A stretch of DNA of 42,217 bases, taken from contig CAJUHZ010000020.1 of NCBI GenBank assembly GCA_910585945.1, positions 1 to 42,217 on the forward strand, written 5' to 3'. The translations under genes and the position numbers were made by a program. The notes under the pieces were generated by a model that was not told the DNA's origin, did no database searches, and saw only the letters and a list, made by a program, of their open reading frames with translations. The stretch comes from an uncultured Bilophila sp. GTDB taxonomy: Bacteria; Desulfobacterota; Desulfovibrionia; Desulfovibrionales; Desulfovibrionaceae. This document shows, in pieces, positions 7,666 through 16,593 of the stretch; the stretch's first letter is position 1; every line of letters starts with the position of its first letter.

Positions 7666-8769
7666 ATGAACAACCCTCTGCCCGGATTCGTCCTGTCCGT
7701 AACGGGAGCATTCGGCGTGCTGGCGCTGGTGGCGGGGTTCGTGCCCGACGTCAGCGGCCCCGAAGTGCGGAGGCCGTATACCGAAGGAGCCGTCCAGAGC
7801 GGAGCGACTTCCGCCGTGACCCGCCCCTTGAGCCATATTGTGTGGAATGTGCGGGGCACGCTGGCGGAAAGCGCGCCGCTTCCGCAACAGGCCATTTTGT
7901 CCGCTCGTCCCGCTCTGCTGGAACTGAAGGACGGCATGGTGACCCTGCGCACGGCCTCGGGCGCTTCGCCCCTTCTTTCCGAGCCGGGCGGCGCGTTCCT
8001 CCGGCCGCTTCTTGAAACGACGCTCCTGCGGCGGGAAAACAGAAAGCAGCCCTCCGGCGCGTCCGGCGAAGCTGGCGCGGGATCGCTTGGTTCCGTTCTG
8101 GGGGAACCGCTGGATTTTCAGGGCATTCCCATCCGCTGGTCGGGCGAGAAAGCGGCGTGCGGCTTTTCTCCCGAGATGCGACAGAGAGTGGACAGGCTGC
8201 TGGCCGGCTGGCGGGAAGTGGCCGATTTGCCCACAAGCCTCAGACAACGGGTGGAACGCTACCGGGACACGGTGGAAAAGTGCGCGAAACGCTACGGCCT
8301 TGACCCCGGGCTTGTCTACGCCATCATTTATACCGAAAGCAGTTTCAACCCCACGCTGATCAGTTCGCGTTCCGCCCACGGCCTCATGCAGGTGGTGCCG
8401 GCCACGGCCGGCGGGGAAGTGCACGCCTGGTTCGGGCGCTCGGGCATCCCTGACGCGGAAGTGCTGCTGCACCCCGAAACCAATATCCGTTATGGAACAG
8501 CCTACTTCCACCTTTTGCTCACGCGGCACCTGAAAGGCGTCGTCAACCCCCTCTCGCGGGAATATTGCGCCATAGCCTCCTACAACAGCGGTTCATGGGG
8601 GATGCTGAAGGCGTTCGGAAAGACGGAAGCCGAGGCGCTCGCGGCCATCAACGCCATGACGCCCGAGGAGGTGCGGGCGCACCTGCTGAAAAAATCGCCC
8701 TCGCGCGAAACACGCAGTTTTGTCCGGAAGGTTCTGGATTCGCGCGCCCGCTTCACCGCCATGCTGTAA
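7666..8769 (+). CDS. Lytic murein transglycosylase (MltC/Slt-like)
   Basis: Cleaves peptidoglycan glycan strands with formation of 1,6-anhydro ends. 367 residues. A single hydrophobic segment at about 8-25 without a lipobox directs it to the periplasm. Residues 30-200 are poorly conserved. The SLT domain begins near 205: catalytic Glu in YTESSFNP (about 224), SAHGLMQVVP, then CAIASYNSG and a helical tail. The order matches MltC-type enzymes. ATG 7666 has GGAGG nearby. The sigma-54 promoter suggests co-regulation with flagellar genes; a role in wall remodelling for flagellar assembly is inference. Confidence 0.88.
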   Translation: MNNPLPGFVLSVTGAFGVLALVAGFVPDVSGPEVRRPYTEGAVQSGATSAVTRPLSHIVWNVRGTLAESAPLPQQAILSARPALLELKDGMVTLRTASGASPLLSEPGGAFLRPLLETTLLRRENRKQPSGASGEAGAGSLGSVLGEPLDFQGIPIRWSGEKAACGFSPEMRQRVDRLLAGWREVADLPTSLRQRVERYRDTVEKCAKRYGLDPGLVYAIIYTESSFNPTLISSRSAHGLMQVVPATAGGEVHAWFGRSGIPDAEVLLHPETNIRYGTAYFHLLLTRHLKGVVNPLSREYCAIASYNSGSWGMLKAFGKTEAEALAAINAMTPEEVRAHLLKKSPSRETRSFVRKVLDSRARFTAML

Positions 8770-8967
8770 CAGGGCGCGCCGGGGGATGCCGCATTCCCCG
8801 GCGTGGCCCGCCCCTGGCGCGGGGCCGCCGGGCGCGCCGGCGGCCTTGCGGGGCAAGCGCCGGCCGGAACATACTGGCGCTCCGCGCCATTTGAGGTTAC
8901 AGAGTGCGAGCCGACGGGCGAAAGCCCGGCGCGGCTGAACCCCATACCTCATACACCTGGAGTGATC

Positions 8968-9564
8968 ATGCGTATTTTCAGCGCTCTTGCCCTGGCTCTC
9001 TGTTGCTCCCTGGCGCTGGCCGGCTGCGTTTCAAATTCCGTGGCCGTGGTGGACCCTTCCCGGCTTTTTCAGGACAGCGGCCCCGGCAAGGCGGGCTTTG
9101 AGCATTTGAGCCGTATTGAATCGGCCATGCAGGCGCAACTTGAAATCGCGCGCAAGCTCATGGAAAAATCGCCCAATGATGAAGCCCTGCGGGAACGCTT
9201 CCAGAAAATTTTCCTTGGGTATCAGCAGATTGTCGGCGCGGAACAGCAAAAGGTCGTGGAACGCATCAACGAAGTCATGCAGAAAGCCCTGGACGATTGC
9301 CGGGCGCGCAAGGGGTATACCGTGATCCTGAGCACGGAGGGGCTGCTCTCGCACGATCCCAAGGCGGATGTGACCAACGAGGTGCTGGCCGAAATGAACC
9401 GTGTCGAAGTGACATTCGAGCCGGTCACGCTGGAAGAGCTTTCGCCCTCGGGCGAAAAGGCCCCGGCCGCGACTGATCCCGCTCCGGCCGCCGCCGCTCC
9501 GTCCGCGGGAGAGCGGGCCGGCGCTCCGGATACTGCCCCGGCCGCTGATCCGGCGAAAAAATAG
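8968..9564 (+). CDS. Skp/OmpH-like lipoprotein
   Basis: 198 residues. The signal peptide has the lipobox LALAGC, with lipidation at Cys about 19. The mature part opens with VAVVDPSRLFQDSGPGKAG, resembling the first strand of Skp. A helical region follows (about 45-110), then YTVILSTEGLL and DVTNEVLAEMN, matching the closing part of the Skp body. The last ~50 residues are a low-complexity Ala/Pro/Glu tail. Start 8968 is chosen because CTGGAG precedes it and the lipoprotein signal follows directly; longer frames lack both. It is likely a membrane-tethered relative of the soluble OmpH at 5854-6408. The anchoring membrane is not deduced. Confidence 0.78.
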   Translation: MRIFSALALALCCSLALAGCVSNSVAVVDPSRLFQDSGPGKAGFEHLSRIESAMQAQLEIARKLMEKSPNDEALRERFQKIFLGYQQIVGAEQQKVVERINEVMQKALDDCRARKGYTVILSTEGLLSHDPKADVTNEVLAEMNRVEVTFEPVTLEELSPSGEKAPAATDPAPAAAAPSAGERAGAPDTAPAADPAKK

Positions 9565-9622
9565 CGCTGCTCCGGACGGCAGATTCTCTCTGTCCCGTCT
9601 CCAGGGCCAACCCGAGCCATGC

Positions 9623-9656
9623 AGAACCCCGCCGGCAGAGCCGGCGGGGTTCTTTG
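9623..9656 (+). terminator. Strong rho-independent terminator
   Basis: Perfect 13-bp stem (9623-9635 with 9641-9653), 5-base loop CAGAG, ending in TTCTTT. It lies 58 bases after the Skp-like lipoprotein stop. Confidence 0.92.
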
Positions 9657-9760
9657 CTCAATGGTTGAAGGCGGCTTCATTGCTTTCTTTCATGGCGGCT
9701 TCGGCATGGCCGAAGACCTTGCCGGTATCGTGAATTTCCGTGTCCGTCAGGGCGAATATC

Positions 9761-9877
9761 GGTTTGGAATTTACTGACTGGCAATGGCCAGCGACAATTG
9801 AGGGGGCCGGGGGAAATCATTTCCCCCGGCGGGGTGTGGGGCGGCGCCCCACAAGACAGTTCCAAAATTCAAACTGA
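9761..9877. repeat. Hairpin element with imperfect outer inverted repeats
   Basis: The core is a perfect 11-bp stem with a 3-base loop (9806-9816 with 9820-9830, GCCGGGGGAAA arm). A second GC palindrome follows near 9838-9851. Imperfect inverted arms flank the whole (GGTTTGGAATTT at 9761 against about 9859-9877). It lies just beyond the minus-strand glycosyltransferase stop, so the core may work as a terminator, but no T-run follows on either strand. Confidence 0.5.
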
Positions 9878-9881
9878 CTCG

Positions 9882-11354
9882 CTACTCCTGTCTCACGCTC
9901 CCGGCAAAGTCTTCCGCCAGCGTCAGGGCGCGGGTCCAGGCGGCGGAGGAATAATCTCCGTTTTCGAGCAGGGCTTGCAGGTAGCCGGAAAGCGGCCGGA
10001 TCAGCGGCGGCAGATTGCGCCAGAAGTCGTTCGGCAGGATATTGCGCCGCAGGCCCGAGGCAAAACCGGCGGTCAGCCGCCCCGCGCCGCGTTGCAGCAG
10101 ATCGATGAGGTGCGGTGGCACTGCCTCCTTCAGGACGCATTCCAGCCTGTGCGGAGCGCCGCCCAGCGCCGACAGAAACCATTCCTGCCAGAACAGGGCA
10201 AGCTTTTCCCGCTGGCTGGCGGGGACGCCCGTGGAAAAGCCGACTGCCGGATCCGGGCTGCCCGAAAGGCCCGGAGCGGTCAGGGGCGTCAGGGTAAAAA
10301 GCCCGCGCTCGTCACGCGCGGTGCGATCCAGACGCAAGCCGGGCGGCCGGCGGAACGCCTGGCCCGGGATTGCTCCCGGGGCGTGCGAAAGGCGGCCCGC
10401 CGATATATCCCTTGCCAGCCGGGCGGCCAGCCAGGCCACTGTCTCCGGGCGGAAGCGGCGGCGACAGGCCGCCTCGTCGCGGAAGCAGCGCCAGCACCCC
10501 GCGCAACTGTCCGTGGGGCGGAGCACCATGTGCCCCGGCGGAGCGGGCGCGGTTTCAAAGGCGTTGACCGGCCCCATGGAAAGGTTGAGCGTGGGCGTGC
10601 CCACCCACGCCGCAAGGTGCATTGGTCCGGTATCGGGCGTGATCAGCAGATCGAGCGAGCGCATGACGGCCGCGAGTTCCGCCAGACTGAAGTGGCCGGA
10701 ACAGTCGGCCGCCGCCGGGAGCTTGCCCAGGCGAGTCGCTTCGGCCGCGGCTTCGCGTTCGGCCGGGCCGCCGAGCAGCACGGGGCGCAACCCCCGGCGC
10801 AGAAGCAGGGCGGCCAGTCGGCCCCAGAACGCCGGGTCCGGCCGCTTGGCGGCTTCGCTTGCGCCCACAAAGAGGCCGATGCGTCCTTCTCCCGGGCCGG
10901 GGCGCGCCGGCGGCCAGCGGGTGGCCGCGAGCACGGCAGGCGGAATGACCCCGAGGGCTTCCAGATCGGCCCAGTGAAAACGGTTGTGCCGGTTGTTGCC
11001 CACCAGGGCGTGCCGGTACAGCCGCCAGTCGCCTGCGATATACCGGTTGCCGTTGACGCGGAACGCCCCGATCCGTTCTTCGGCGTGCAGGCTCCCGGCC
11101 AGATCCAGCGCCGCGTCGCGGTGGCTCAAATTGATGACGCGGCGGTAACGAACACGGCGGAGGGCGGCGCTGTCAGGGGCAAAAAAGACCACTTGCGGAG
11201 CCAATGGCTTCAGGCCGGAAAAAAACGCCGGCTCTCCCGCCACCCATACCGGCCGTTCCGGTTCGAGCAGCAGCAGGCGGGAACAGAGCGGAAACGACAG
11301 AATGAGATCCCCCATCCGCTGCATCTGAATGATCAATGTCGGTTCTTCAGCCAT
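9882..11354 (-). CDS. Glycosyltransferase family 9 (heptosyltransferase-like)
   Basis: GT9 enzymes transfer ADP-heptose or related sugars to LPS core or, in some relatives, to proteins. 490 residues, clearly longer than the usual ~350. The GT-B N-terminal domain starts with IIQMQRMGDLILSFP. The nucleotide-sugar site is PDTGPMHLAAWVGTPTLNL near residue 248. A Cys cluster C-x2-C-x2-C-x6-C (about 282-297) follows. The last ~170 residues are an extension of unknown role. The gene lies beside and divergent from flagellin, so flagellin glycosylation is a possible job; LPS core synthesis is the alternative. No strong RBS precedes the ATG. Confidence 0.85.
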   Translation of the reverse strand: MAEEPTLIIQMQRMGDLILSFPLCSRLLLLEPERPVWVAGEPAFFSGLKPLAPQVVFFAPDSAALRRVRYRRVINLSHRDAALDLAGSLHAEERIGAFRVNGNRYIAGDWRLYRHALVGNNRHNRFHWADLEALGVIPPAVLAATRWPPARPGPGEGRIGLFVGASEAAKRPDPAFWGRLAALLLRRGLRPVLLGGPAEREAAAEATRLGKLPAAADCSGHFSLAELAAVMRSLDLLITPDTGPMHLAAWVGTPTLNLSMGPVNAFETAPAPPGHMVLRPTDSCAGCWRCFRDEAACRRRFRPETVAWLAARLARDISAGRLSHAPGAIPGQAFRRPPGLRLDRTARDERGLFTLTPLTAPGLSGSPDPAVGFSTGVPASQREKLALFWQEWFLSALGGAPHRLECVLKEAVPPHLIDLLQRGAGRLTAGFASGLRRNILPNDFWRNLPPLIRPLSGYLQALLENGDYSSAAWTRALTLAEDFAGSVRQE

Positions 11355-11542
11355 GCGTCAGCCCTTCGACGGCGCGGCGGGGCGCTTGCCTCGTGCCGCC
11401 TTGATTTGGCGGGCCGCGGCGCGCGCTTCAGTGCAAAAAGTGCCGGAAAAGCGTCTCTCCCCGTGCCCCGCCACTGGGAAAAAAGCGCCCTCGCCGTGTT
11501 CTCTCTTTTTTAACATATTGAAATGAAAAAAAATTTTTGAAA

Positions 11543-11558
11543 TGGCATCATGATTGCT
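11543..11558 (+). promoter_or_regulatory. Sigma-54 promoter of flagellin
   Basis: TGGCAT-CATGA-TTGCT with GG (11544-11545) and GC (11556-11557) separated by 10 bases. Predicted start is near 11567, giving a leader of about 25 bases. An AT-rich tract at 11510-11540 just upstream could bind IHF or an UP-type factor. Confidence 0.75.
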
Positions 11559-11593
11559 TTAGTTCGGGCAACACAGCACCCAGGAGGTCCAAC

Positions 11594-12526
11594 ATGGCTT
11601 TGGTCGTTAATCACAATATGATGGCTATGAACGCCGCCCGTAACTTGAACGCGAGTTACAACCGGCTCAACAAGTCTGTCCAGCGTCTTTCTTCCGGCCT
11701 GCGCGTCAACTCCGCGGCCGACGACGCGGCCGGCCTGGCAATCCGCGAACTCATGCGCGCGGATATCGCCACTCTGAACCAGGGCGTGCGCAACGCCAAC
11801 GACGCTATTTCTCTCATTCAGGTGGCGGACGGCGCTCTTGGCGTCATCGACGAAAAGCTGATCCGCATGAAAGAACTGGCCGAACAGGCCGCCACCGGCA
11901 CGTACAATTCCACCCAGCGCCTGATGATCGAATCGGAATATCAGGCCATGGCCTCGGAAATCACCCGTATCGCCAACGCCACCGACTTCAACGGCGTCAA
12001 GCTGCTGGACGGCACGCTGAGCCGTAGCGCCATTGCCAACAATGCGGACGGCAAGATCATCCACGACGGCTCGGAACTGGAAGCCAAGGGCGCGCTCAAG
12101 ATCCACTTCGGCGTGGGCAACGACTCGGCGGAAGACTACTACTACATTGAAATCGGCTGCGCCACAGCTTCCGCTCTTGGCGTGGGCAACTATGCCGGCC
12201 CCGACTCCATTAAAAATGGCGGTTACCACATTTCCACGCAGGAAGCCGCGCAGAAGGCTCTTGACCAGTTGAACAAGGCCATTGAATCCAAGGACAACAT
12301 CCGCGCCGCGCTCGGCGCGTTGCAGAACCGCCTGGAAAACACGATCACCAACCTCGAGACCCAGGCCGAAAACCTCCAGGCTTCGGAATCCCGCATTTCC
12401 GACGTGGACGTCGCCACGGAAATGACGCAGTTCGTCCGTAACCAGATTTTGACGCAATCCGGGGTGGCCATGCTCTCGCAGGCGAATTCCCTGCCGCAGA
12501 TGGCCATGTCGCTTATCGGCGGCTAG
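11594..12526 (+). CDS. Flagellin
   Basis: Filament subunit, 310 residues. The conserved N-terminal D0/D1 (MALVVNHNMMAMNAARNLN, LSSGLRVNSAADDAAGLAI) and C-terminal D1/D0 (DVDVATEMTQFVRNQIL, ending ANSLPQMAMSLIGG) are intact. The variable centre (about 140-215) is short and Gly/Asp/Asn-rich. CAGGAGGT at 11581-11588 decides the start; a longer in-frame ATG at 11537 lies inside the promoter. Transcribed alone from a sigma-54 promoter. fliC, flaA and flaB are all used for such genes in this group, so no symbol is given. Confidence 0.97.
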   Translation: MALVVNHNMMAMNAARNLNASYNRLNKSVQRLSSGLRVNSAADDAAGLAIRELMRADIATLNQGVRNANDAISLIQVADGALGVIDEKLIRMKELAEQAATGTYNSTQRLMIESEYQAMASEITRIANATDFNGVKLLDGTLSRSAIANNADGKIIHDGSELEAKGALKIHFGVGNDSAEDYYYIEIGCATASALGVGNYAGPDSIKNGGYHISTQEAAQKALDQLNKAIESKDNIRAALGALQNRLENTITNLETQAENLQASESRISDVDVATEMTQFVRNQILTQSGVAMLSQANSLPQMAMSLIGG

Positions 12527-12593
12527 ATCACGCCAGGCTGAGACGGGTTATCCGTTCCGGTCACATATGGTTGAGGCTGACCAAAGACCATGC

Positions 12594-12620
12594 GGGGGAG
12601 AGGGATTTTCCCTTTCCCCC
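12594..12620. terminator. Hairpin between convergent flagellin and rnc
   Basis: Stem 12594-12605 with 12609-12620, 12 positions with one G-U pair and a TTT loop. No T-run follows on either side, but the place between two convergent genes fits a bidirectional terminator. Confidence 0.55.
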
Positions 12621-12684
12621 ATGTTCCGGACACGCCACCATTTTTGCGGGGGGTTTCCGTGCGCCGCCGTTGTTTCTTCCCGTT

Positions 12685-13407
12685 TTATCTCATGTGGTTC
12701 GGGGCTTCCTCTTCCGGTTCCTCACCGAGCGCGGCAAGAGCCGTTCTGGCGGCTTCCTGCTCCGCACGCTTGAGTCCCGCGCCTGCCGCTCTGAACACCC
12801 GGCCGTCGGGCAGTTCCACACGGACAGAGAAAATGCGCGCGTGTTCCGGGCCGGAAGCATCTTCCTGCATGTATACCGGGAGGCCGCGGCTGATGCGCTG
12901 GGTGACTTCCTGCAGGCGGGTCTTGAAGTCCTTTCGCTTGATCCTGCCGGGCGCTGTCGGCCAGAGCGGCGCGTACAGGCGATCCACAACCTTCAGGGCC
13001 TCCTGAAAGCCGCCGTCCAGATACACCCCGCCAAGAACAGCTTCCATCGCGTCGGAAAGCAGAGCGTCGCGCTGTCTCCCCCCCTGGTTTTCCTCGCCTC
13101 TGGCCAGGCGCAGGCGTTCATCCAGGCGCAGGGCGCGGGCCACGTCCGCAAGAGTGCTTTCGTTGACCAGTGCCGAGCGCATCCGGGTCAGTTCGCCTTC
13201 CCGCGCCTCGGGATGCAGAGCAAACAGCCGTGAGGACACGGCCAGTTCCAGCACCGCATCGCCCAGAAATTCAAGCCGTTCGTTGTGCGTGCCGCCGTGT
13301 TCGTTGGCCCAGGAACTGTGGGTGAGGGCAGTCAGGAGCACATTTGTATCGGCAAAGCGATAGCCCAGCCCCTTCTCCAGATCCTCAAGGCTGTTCGAGT
13401 CTTTCAT
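12685..13407 (-). CDS. rnc: Ribonuclease III
   Basis: Cleaves double-stranded RNA in rRNA maturation and mRNA turnover. 240 residues. The signature NERLEFLGDAVLELA is near residues 42-56, the second acidic site is in DAMEAVLGGVYLDGG (about 118-132), and the double-strand RNA binding domain starts near 160 with KTRLQEVTQ and ends in GLKRAEQEAARTALAAL. Monocistronic here; the usual partner era is absent. Convergent with flagellin. Confidence 0.97.
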   Translation of the reverse strand: MKDSNSLEDLEKGLGYRFADTNVLLTALTHSSWANEHGGTHNERLEFLGDAVLELAVSSRLFALHPEAREGELTRMRSALVNESTLADVARALRLDERLRLARGEENQGGRQRDALLSDAMEAVLGGVYLDGGFQEALKVVDRLYAPLWPTAPGRIKRKDFKTRLQEVTQRISRGLPVYMQEDASGPEHARIFSVRVELPDGRVFRAAGAGLKRAEQEAARTALAALGEEPEEEAPNHMR

Positions 13408-13740
13408 CTTTTTCTCCCGAACTTTGCCGTCTCACGGCATCCCATCGTCCGTCGCGAGGCGCAAGCGCACTCCGGGTGCGTGTTTGAGTGTCAAAGCGGG
13501 CGTGTCTTCCTCCGGGAGGGGAACGCCGTCCCCGACTTTTTTCCGTTCCAGAGGCTGTTTTACGCCGCGAAAAAATTTGGATTTCCAGCAGGGGCGCGCT
13601 TGCGGCGTCCGACAGGAAGAAGACGTTTTTCCGACGCGGGCGGCGGACATTTTCGTGGCGTCAATGTGGAGCGGATTGCGCGGGACTGCCCTTGCGGGCA
13701 GACCCCGGTCTCCGATCAAACATTTCTCGTCAGTTCATTC
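13408..13740. other. Intergenic stretch without a supported gene
   Basis: 333 bases between the rnc start and the end of the hybrid kinase. A 95-codon minus-strand frame from a TTG (13432-13719) has no good RBS, no recognised motif and a composition like read-through. No clear terminator or promoter is seen. Confidence 0.6.
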
Positions 13741-16446
13741 TCACGCCCGGCCCTGGTCGTGCGGAAAAAGGTGCGCCTCCAGCAGCCGGTACAGAATGTT
13801 CACGTCGATGGGCTTGGCGATATGGCCGTTCATGCCCGCTTCCACGGCGGCGGCGATGTCTTCATTGAAGGCGTTGGCCGTCATGGCCAGGATAGGCACG
13901 CTTTTCGCCGATGGATGGGCGGCGGCGCGAATGGCGCGTGTGGCTTCATACCCGCCCATGACGGGCATCTGCACGTCCATCAGGATGATATCGTAGGCTC
14001 CCGGCTCCGAGGACGTGAACATGTCCAGGGCTTCCTTGCCGTTTTCGGCGCATTCGACTGTCGCGCCCGTCATTTCCAGAAATTCCCGGGCGACTTCCTG
14101 GTTGAATTCGTTGTCTTCCACCAGGAGGATATTTTTGCCGGCGAAGTCGTACTTTTGTTTGTCCGTCGCGAGGACAGGCTCGGCTTCGGGCGTCGTGCGA
14201 GGGCCGGTTCCCACAACGACTCGGCGGGTGGTGGCGAGCAGCGTGTTGTACAGGGTGGAGGCGAAGAAGGGCTTGGCGATGAAGGCGTCCACCCCGGCCT
14301 CCCGTGCTTCCTTCTCAATGGGGGTCCAGTCATAAGCGCTGGTGATGATGATAAGCGTATCCGCCCCCACCTTCTCGCGGATGCGCCGGGCGGTTTCCGC
14401 GCCGTCCATGTCCGGCATTTTCCAGTCGACGAAGCAGACATTGTAGTCGTCGCCGCAGTCGTGCGCTTCCAGCACGCGGCGCACGGCTTCTTCCCCGGTG
14501 AGGACCCAGTGAACGCGCAGGCCCATCTTGTCGAGCAGGAGCGCCGCGTGTTCACAGGTGCCGCGGTCGTCGTCCACCACGAGCACCTTGAGTTGGGAGA
14601 GTCCGGCCAGCTCGCGCGAGGGCTGCCGCCCGCTGAGGCCAAAGGGAAGCTCCACGGCGAATTCCGTGCCCTTGCCTTCCTCGCTTTTTACCGAAATTGT
14701 TCCGCCAAGCAGGGAGATGAGGTTTTTGGTGATGGCCATGCCAAGCCCCGTGCCGCCGAATTTTGACGCGGTGGACGCCGTGGCCTGCTCAAAGGGCCGG
14801 TACAACCGTTCAAGAAAGTCCCTGCTCATGCCGATGCCCGTGTCGCGGATCACGAAACGGAAGCGGACATTGTTGTTCTTTTTGTGGATCTGATGCACTT
14901 CAAGCCAGATATGGCCGTCGGCGGGCGTGAACTTGACGGCGTTGGAAAGCAGGTTGAGCAAAATCTGGTTGACGCGCAGCGCGTCGCCGCGCAGTTCCTC
15001 CTCGTCCACGCCGTACATGGCCACCTCGAAATTCTGACCCCGATCCACCGTCTGGGGCTGAATGAGGTTGATCACGCCCTGAATGGCCATGCGGAAATTG
15101 AACGGCTCATGCGTGATGGCCAGCTTTCCGCCCTCGATTTTGGACATATCGAGCACATCGTTGATCAGCCCGAGCAAGTGGCGCGACGACAGGGCGATCT
15201 TGCCCAGGCAGTCCTCCACACGATCGCGGTCGCCCAGTTTGCTCAGGGCGATGGTGGTCATGCCGATGATCGCGTTCATGGGCGTGCGGATCTCGTGCGA
15301 CATGTGGGAAAGGAAGCAGCTCTTGGCGGCGTTGGCGTTGCGCGCGTTTTCAAGCGCGTCGCTGAGCGTCTGCTGATAGGCGATCGCCTCCGTCTGGTCC
15401 ACAAACACGGTGATGTAACGGGTAAGCTCCTCGCCCTGGTACACGGGGTAGACGAATATCTTGAACTGGCGTTCGGTCTTTTGCAGCTTCACGTCCCGGC
15501 TGACCATCTCGCGCGTGGAAAAATCGGCAAAGGTGGCGCGCAGCCATGCGGCATCCTCAGGCGTGAGCAGATTGAACAGCGTGTTGTTGTCCCGGCGGAA
15601 CTCCTCGGCGTCAATGCCCAGGATTCTCTTGCTGTTGGAACTCACATATTCAAACGATTCGCCCGCGCGGGCGATAAAAAAGATTTCGTCTATGCTGGCG
15701 GCGAGCAGATTGAACAGGTTTTCGCGGTAGACGACTTCCCTGTGTCTTTCCCGCTCAAGCCTGCCCACATGGATGATCAGCCAGATGATGCTCCCCCCGA
15801 CAAGCAGCGCGCCGAGGATGGAAATTGTTTTCAGCAGGTTCATCCGTTCCAGGATCGCCATGCCCCGCTGGTTGGCGGACTCGCTGAAGCGCTCAAGCAC
15901 CTCGTCCAGTTCCTCAAAGTGCGGCAGGACGTTTCGCGTATAGGCTTCGTTGATTTCGTCGAAATCGATCATCCCTGTCGTCGTCTTGATCAGCGCGTCG
16001 CGGGCTTCCCGCATCCTGGCCAGGCTTTTTTCCAGAGCGATCAGTTCGGCGACGTCCCCGCGGTACCGTGTGCGGATGATGTCCAGGGAACTGTCCTGCG
16101 CGGCCTTTTGCTTCTCCAGGACTTCCTTGATCTCCTCCCGCGTCAGACCCGGCGTGGCAAGGAGCGCCGGCAGGGCGTTGCGCGTTTCGTACAGGCGCAC
16201 CTTCATCTGACGCGATTCGCGCGACACCAGGTAGGGGTATTCGTAAAGCTGGGTGGTGGTGTCGCTCAGCTTGATCATGGTGAAGCACACAAACAGAATA
16301 TAGCAGCCCGTGAGCAGGCAGACGCCTCTCATCCGCCACACGTTGGACGACAGCCTGGGGGCGCGCCCGCCCGGCGTCGACCTTTCGGCCGGCGTTCCGG
16401 GCGTCTTGTTCGTGATTGGAGCATGTTTTTGCATCTGGCGATCCAT
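13741..16446 (-). CDS. Hybrid sensor histidine kinase, PAS and two receivers
   Basis: 901 residues. TM1 about 43-59; helical periplasmic region to about 203 resembling a four-helix-bundle sensor; TM2 about 205-225; PAS about 240-360 (EYVSSNSKRILGIDAEEF); HisKA with SHMSHEIRTP (His near 383); HATPase with NLLSNAVKFTP, DTGIGM and GGTGLGM. Receiver 1 has VVDDD and CFVDWKMPDMDG (Asp near 671). Receiver 2 has VEDNEFN and ILMDVQMPVMGG (Asp near 822). There is no HPt domain in the chain, but a separate HPt gene lies directly upstream on the same strand, completing a phosphorelay with the HD-GYP regulator. The start may be 16446 or the ATG at 16434; AAGG precedes the first too closely. Confidence 0.94.
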   Translation of the reverse strand: MDRQMQKHAPITNKTPGTPAERSTPGGRAPRLSSNVWRMRGVCLLTGCYILFVCFTMIKLSDTTTQLYEYPYLVSRESRQMKVRLYETRNALPALLATPGLTREEIKEVLEKQKAAQDSSLDIIRTRYRGDVAELIALEKSLARMREARDALIKTTTGMIDFDEINEAYTRNVLPHFEELDEVLERFSESANQRGMAILERMNLLKTISILGALLVGGSIIWLIIHVGRLERERHREVVYRENLFNLLAASIDEIFFIARAGESFEYVSSNSKRILGIDAEEFRRDNNTLFNLLTPEDAAWLRATFADFSTREMVSRDVKLQKTERQFKIFVYPVYQGEELTRYITVFVDQTEAIAYQQTLSDALENARNANAAKSCFLSHMSHEIRTPMNAIIGMTTIALSKLGDRDRVEDCLGKIALSSRHLLGLINDVLDMSKIEGGKLAITHEPFNFRMAIQGVINLIQPQTVDRGQNFEVAMYGVDEEELRGDALRVNQILLNLLSNAVKFTPADGHIWLEVHQIHKKNNNVRFRFVIRDTGIGMSRDFLERLYRPFEQATASTASKFGGTGLGMAITKNLISLLGGTISVKSEEGKGTEFAVELPFGLSGRQPSRELAGLSQLKVLVVDDDRGTCEHAALLLDKMGLRVHWVLTGEEAVRRVLEAHDCGDDYNVCFVDWKMPDMDGAETARRIREKVGADTLIIITSAYDWTPIEKEAREAGVDAFIAKPFFASTLYNTLLATTRRVVVGTGPRTTPEAEPVLATDKQKYDFAGKNILLVEDNEFNQEVAREFLEMTGATVECAENGKEALDMFTSSEPGAYDIILMDVQMPVMGGYEATRAIRAAAHPSAKSVPILAMTANAFNEDIAAAVEAGMNGHIAKPIDVNILYRLLEAHLFPHDQGRA

Positions 16447-16503
16447 ACCTTGCGCATCGCCCGGCAGGCGATGCAGAAAACGGGTTTTGGAACGAATAAA
16501 CCC

Positions 16504-16521
16504 TGAGATTAGATAATCTCA
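16504..16521. promoter_or_regulatory. Palindrome upstream of the hybrid kinase
   Basis: TGAGATTA-GA-TAATCTCA, a perfect 8-bp inverted repeat in an AT-rich pocket 58 bases before the kinase start. It could be an operator or a small hairpin between hpt and the kinase. No T-run follows. Confidence 0.4.
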
Positions 16522-16593
16522 AGGCGTAAAAACACCTGATCCGGCATGGAACGCGAAAGCGGGGTGCGCTTATGCCTGGCGGCCGGCTTTTGC

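Noticed and set aside
9798..11513. A 571-codon plus-strand frame opposite the GT9 gene
   Set aside because: Arg/Gly-rich low-complexity translation without motifs; it starts inside a hairpin and crosses the GT9 start.
13432..13719. A 95-codon minus-strand frame starting with TTG
   Set aside because: Weak start region and no recognised family; kept only as part of an intergenic note.
16504..16521. Palindrome as a terminator between hpt and the hybrid kinase
   Set aside because: AT-rich 8-bp stem with a 2-base loop and no T-run; kept as a possible operator only.
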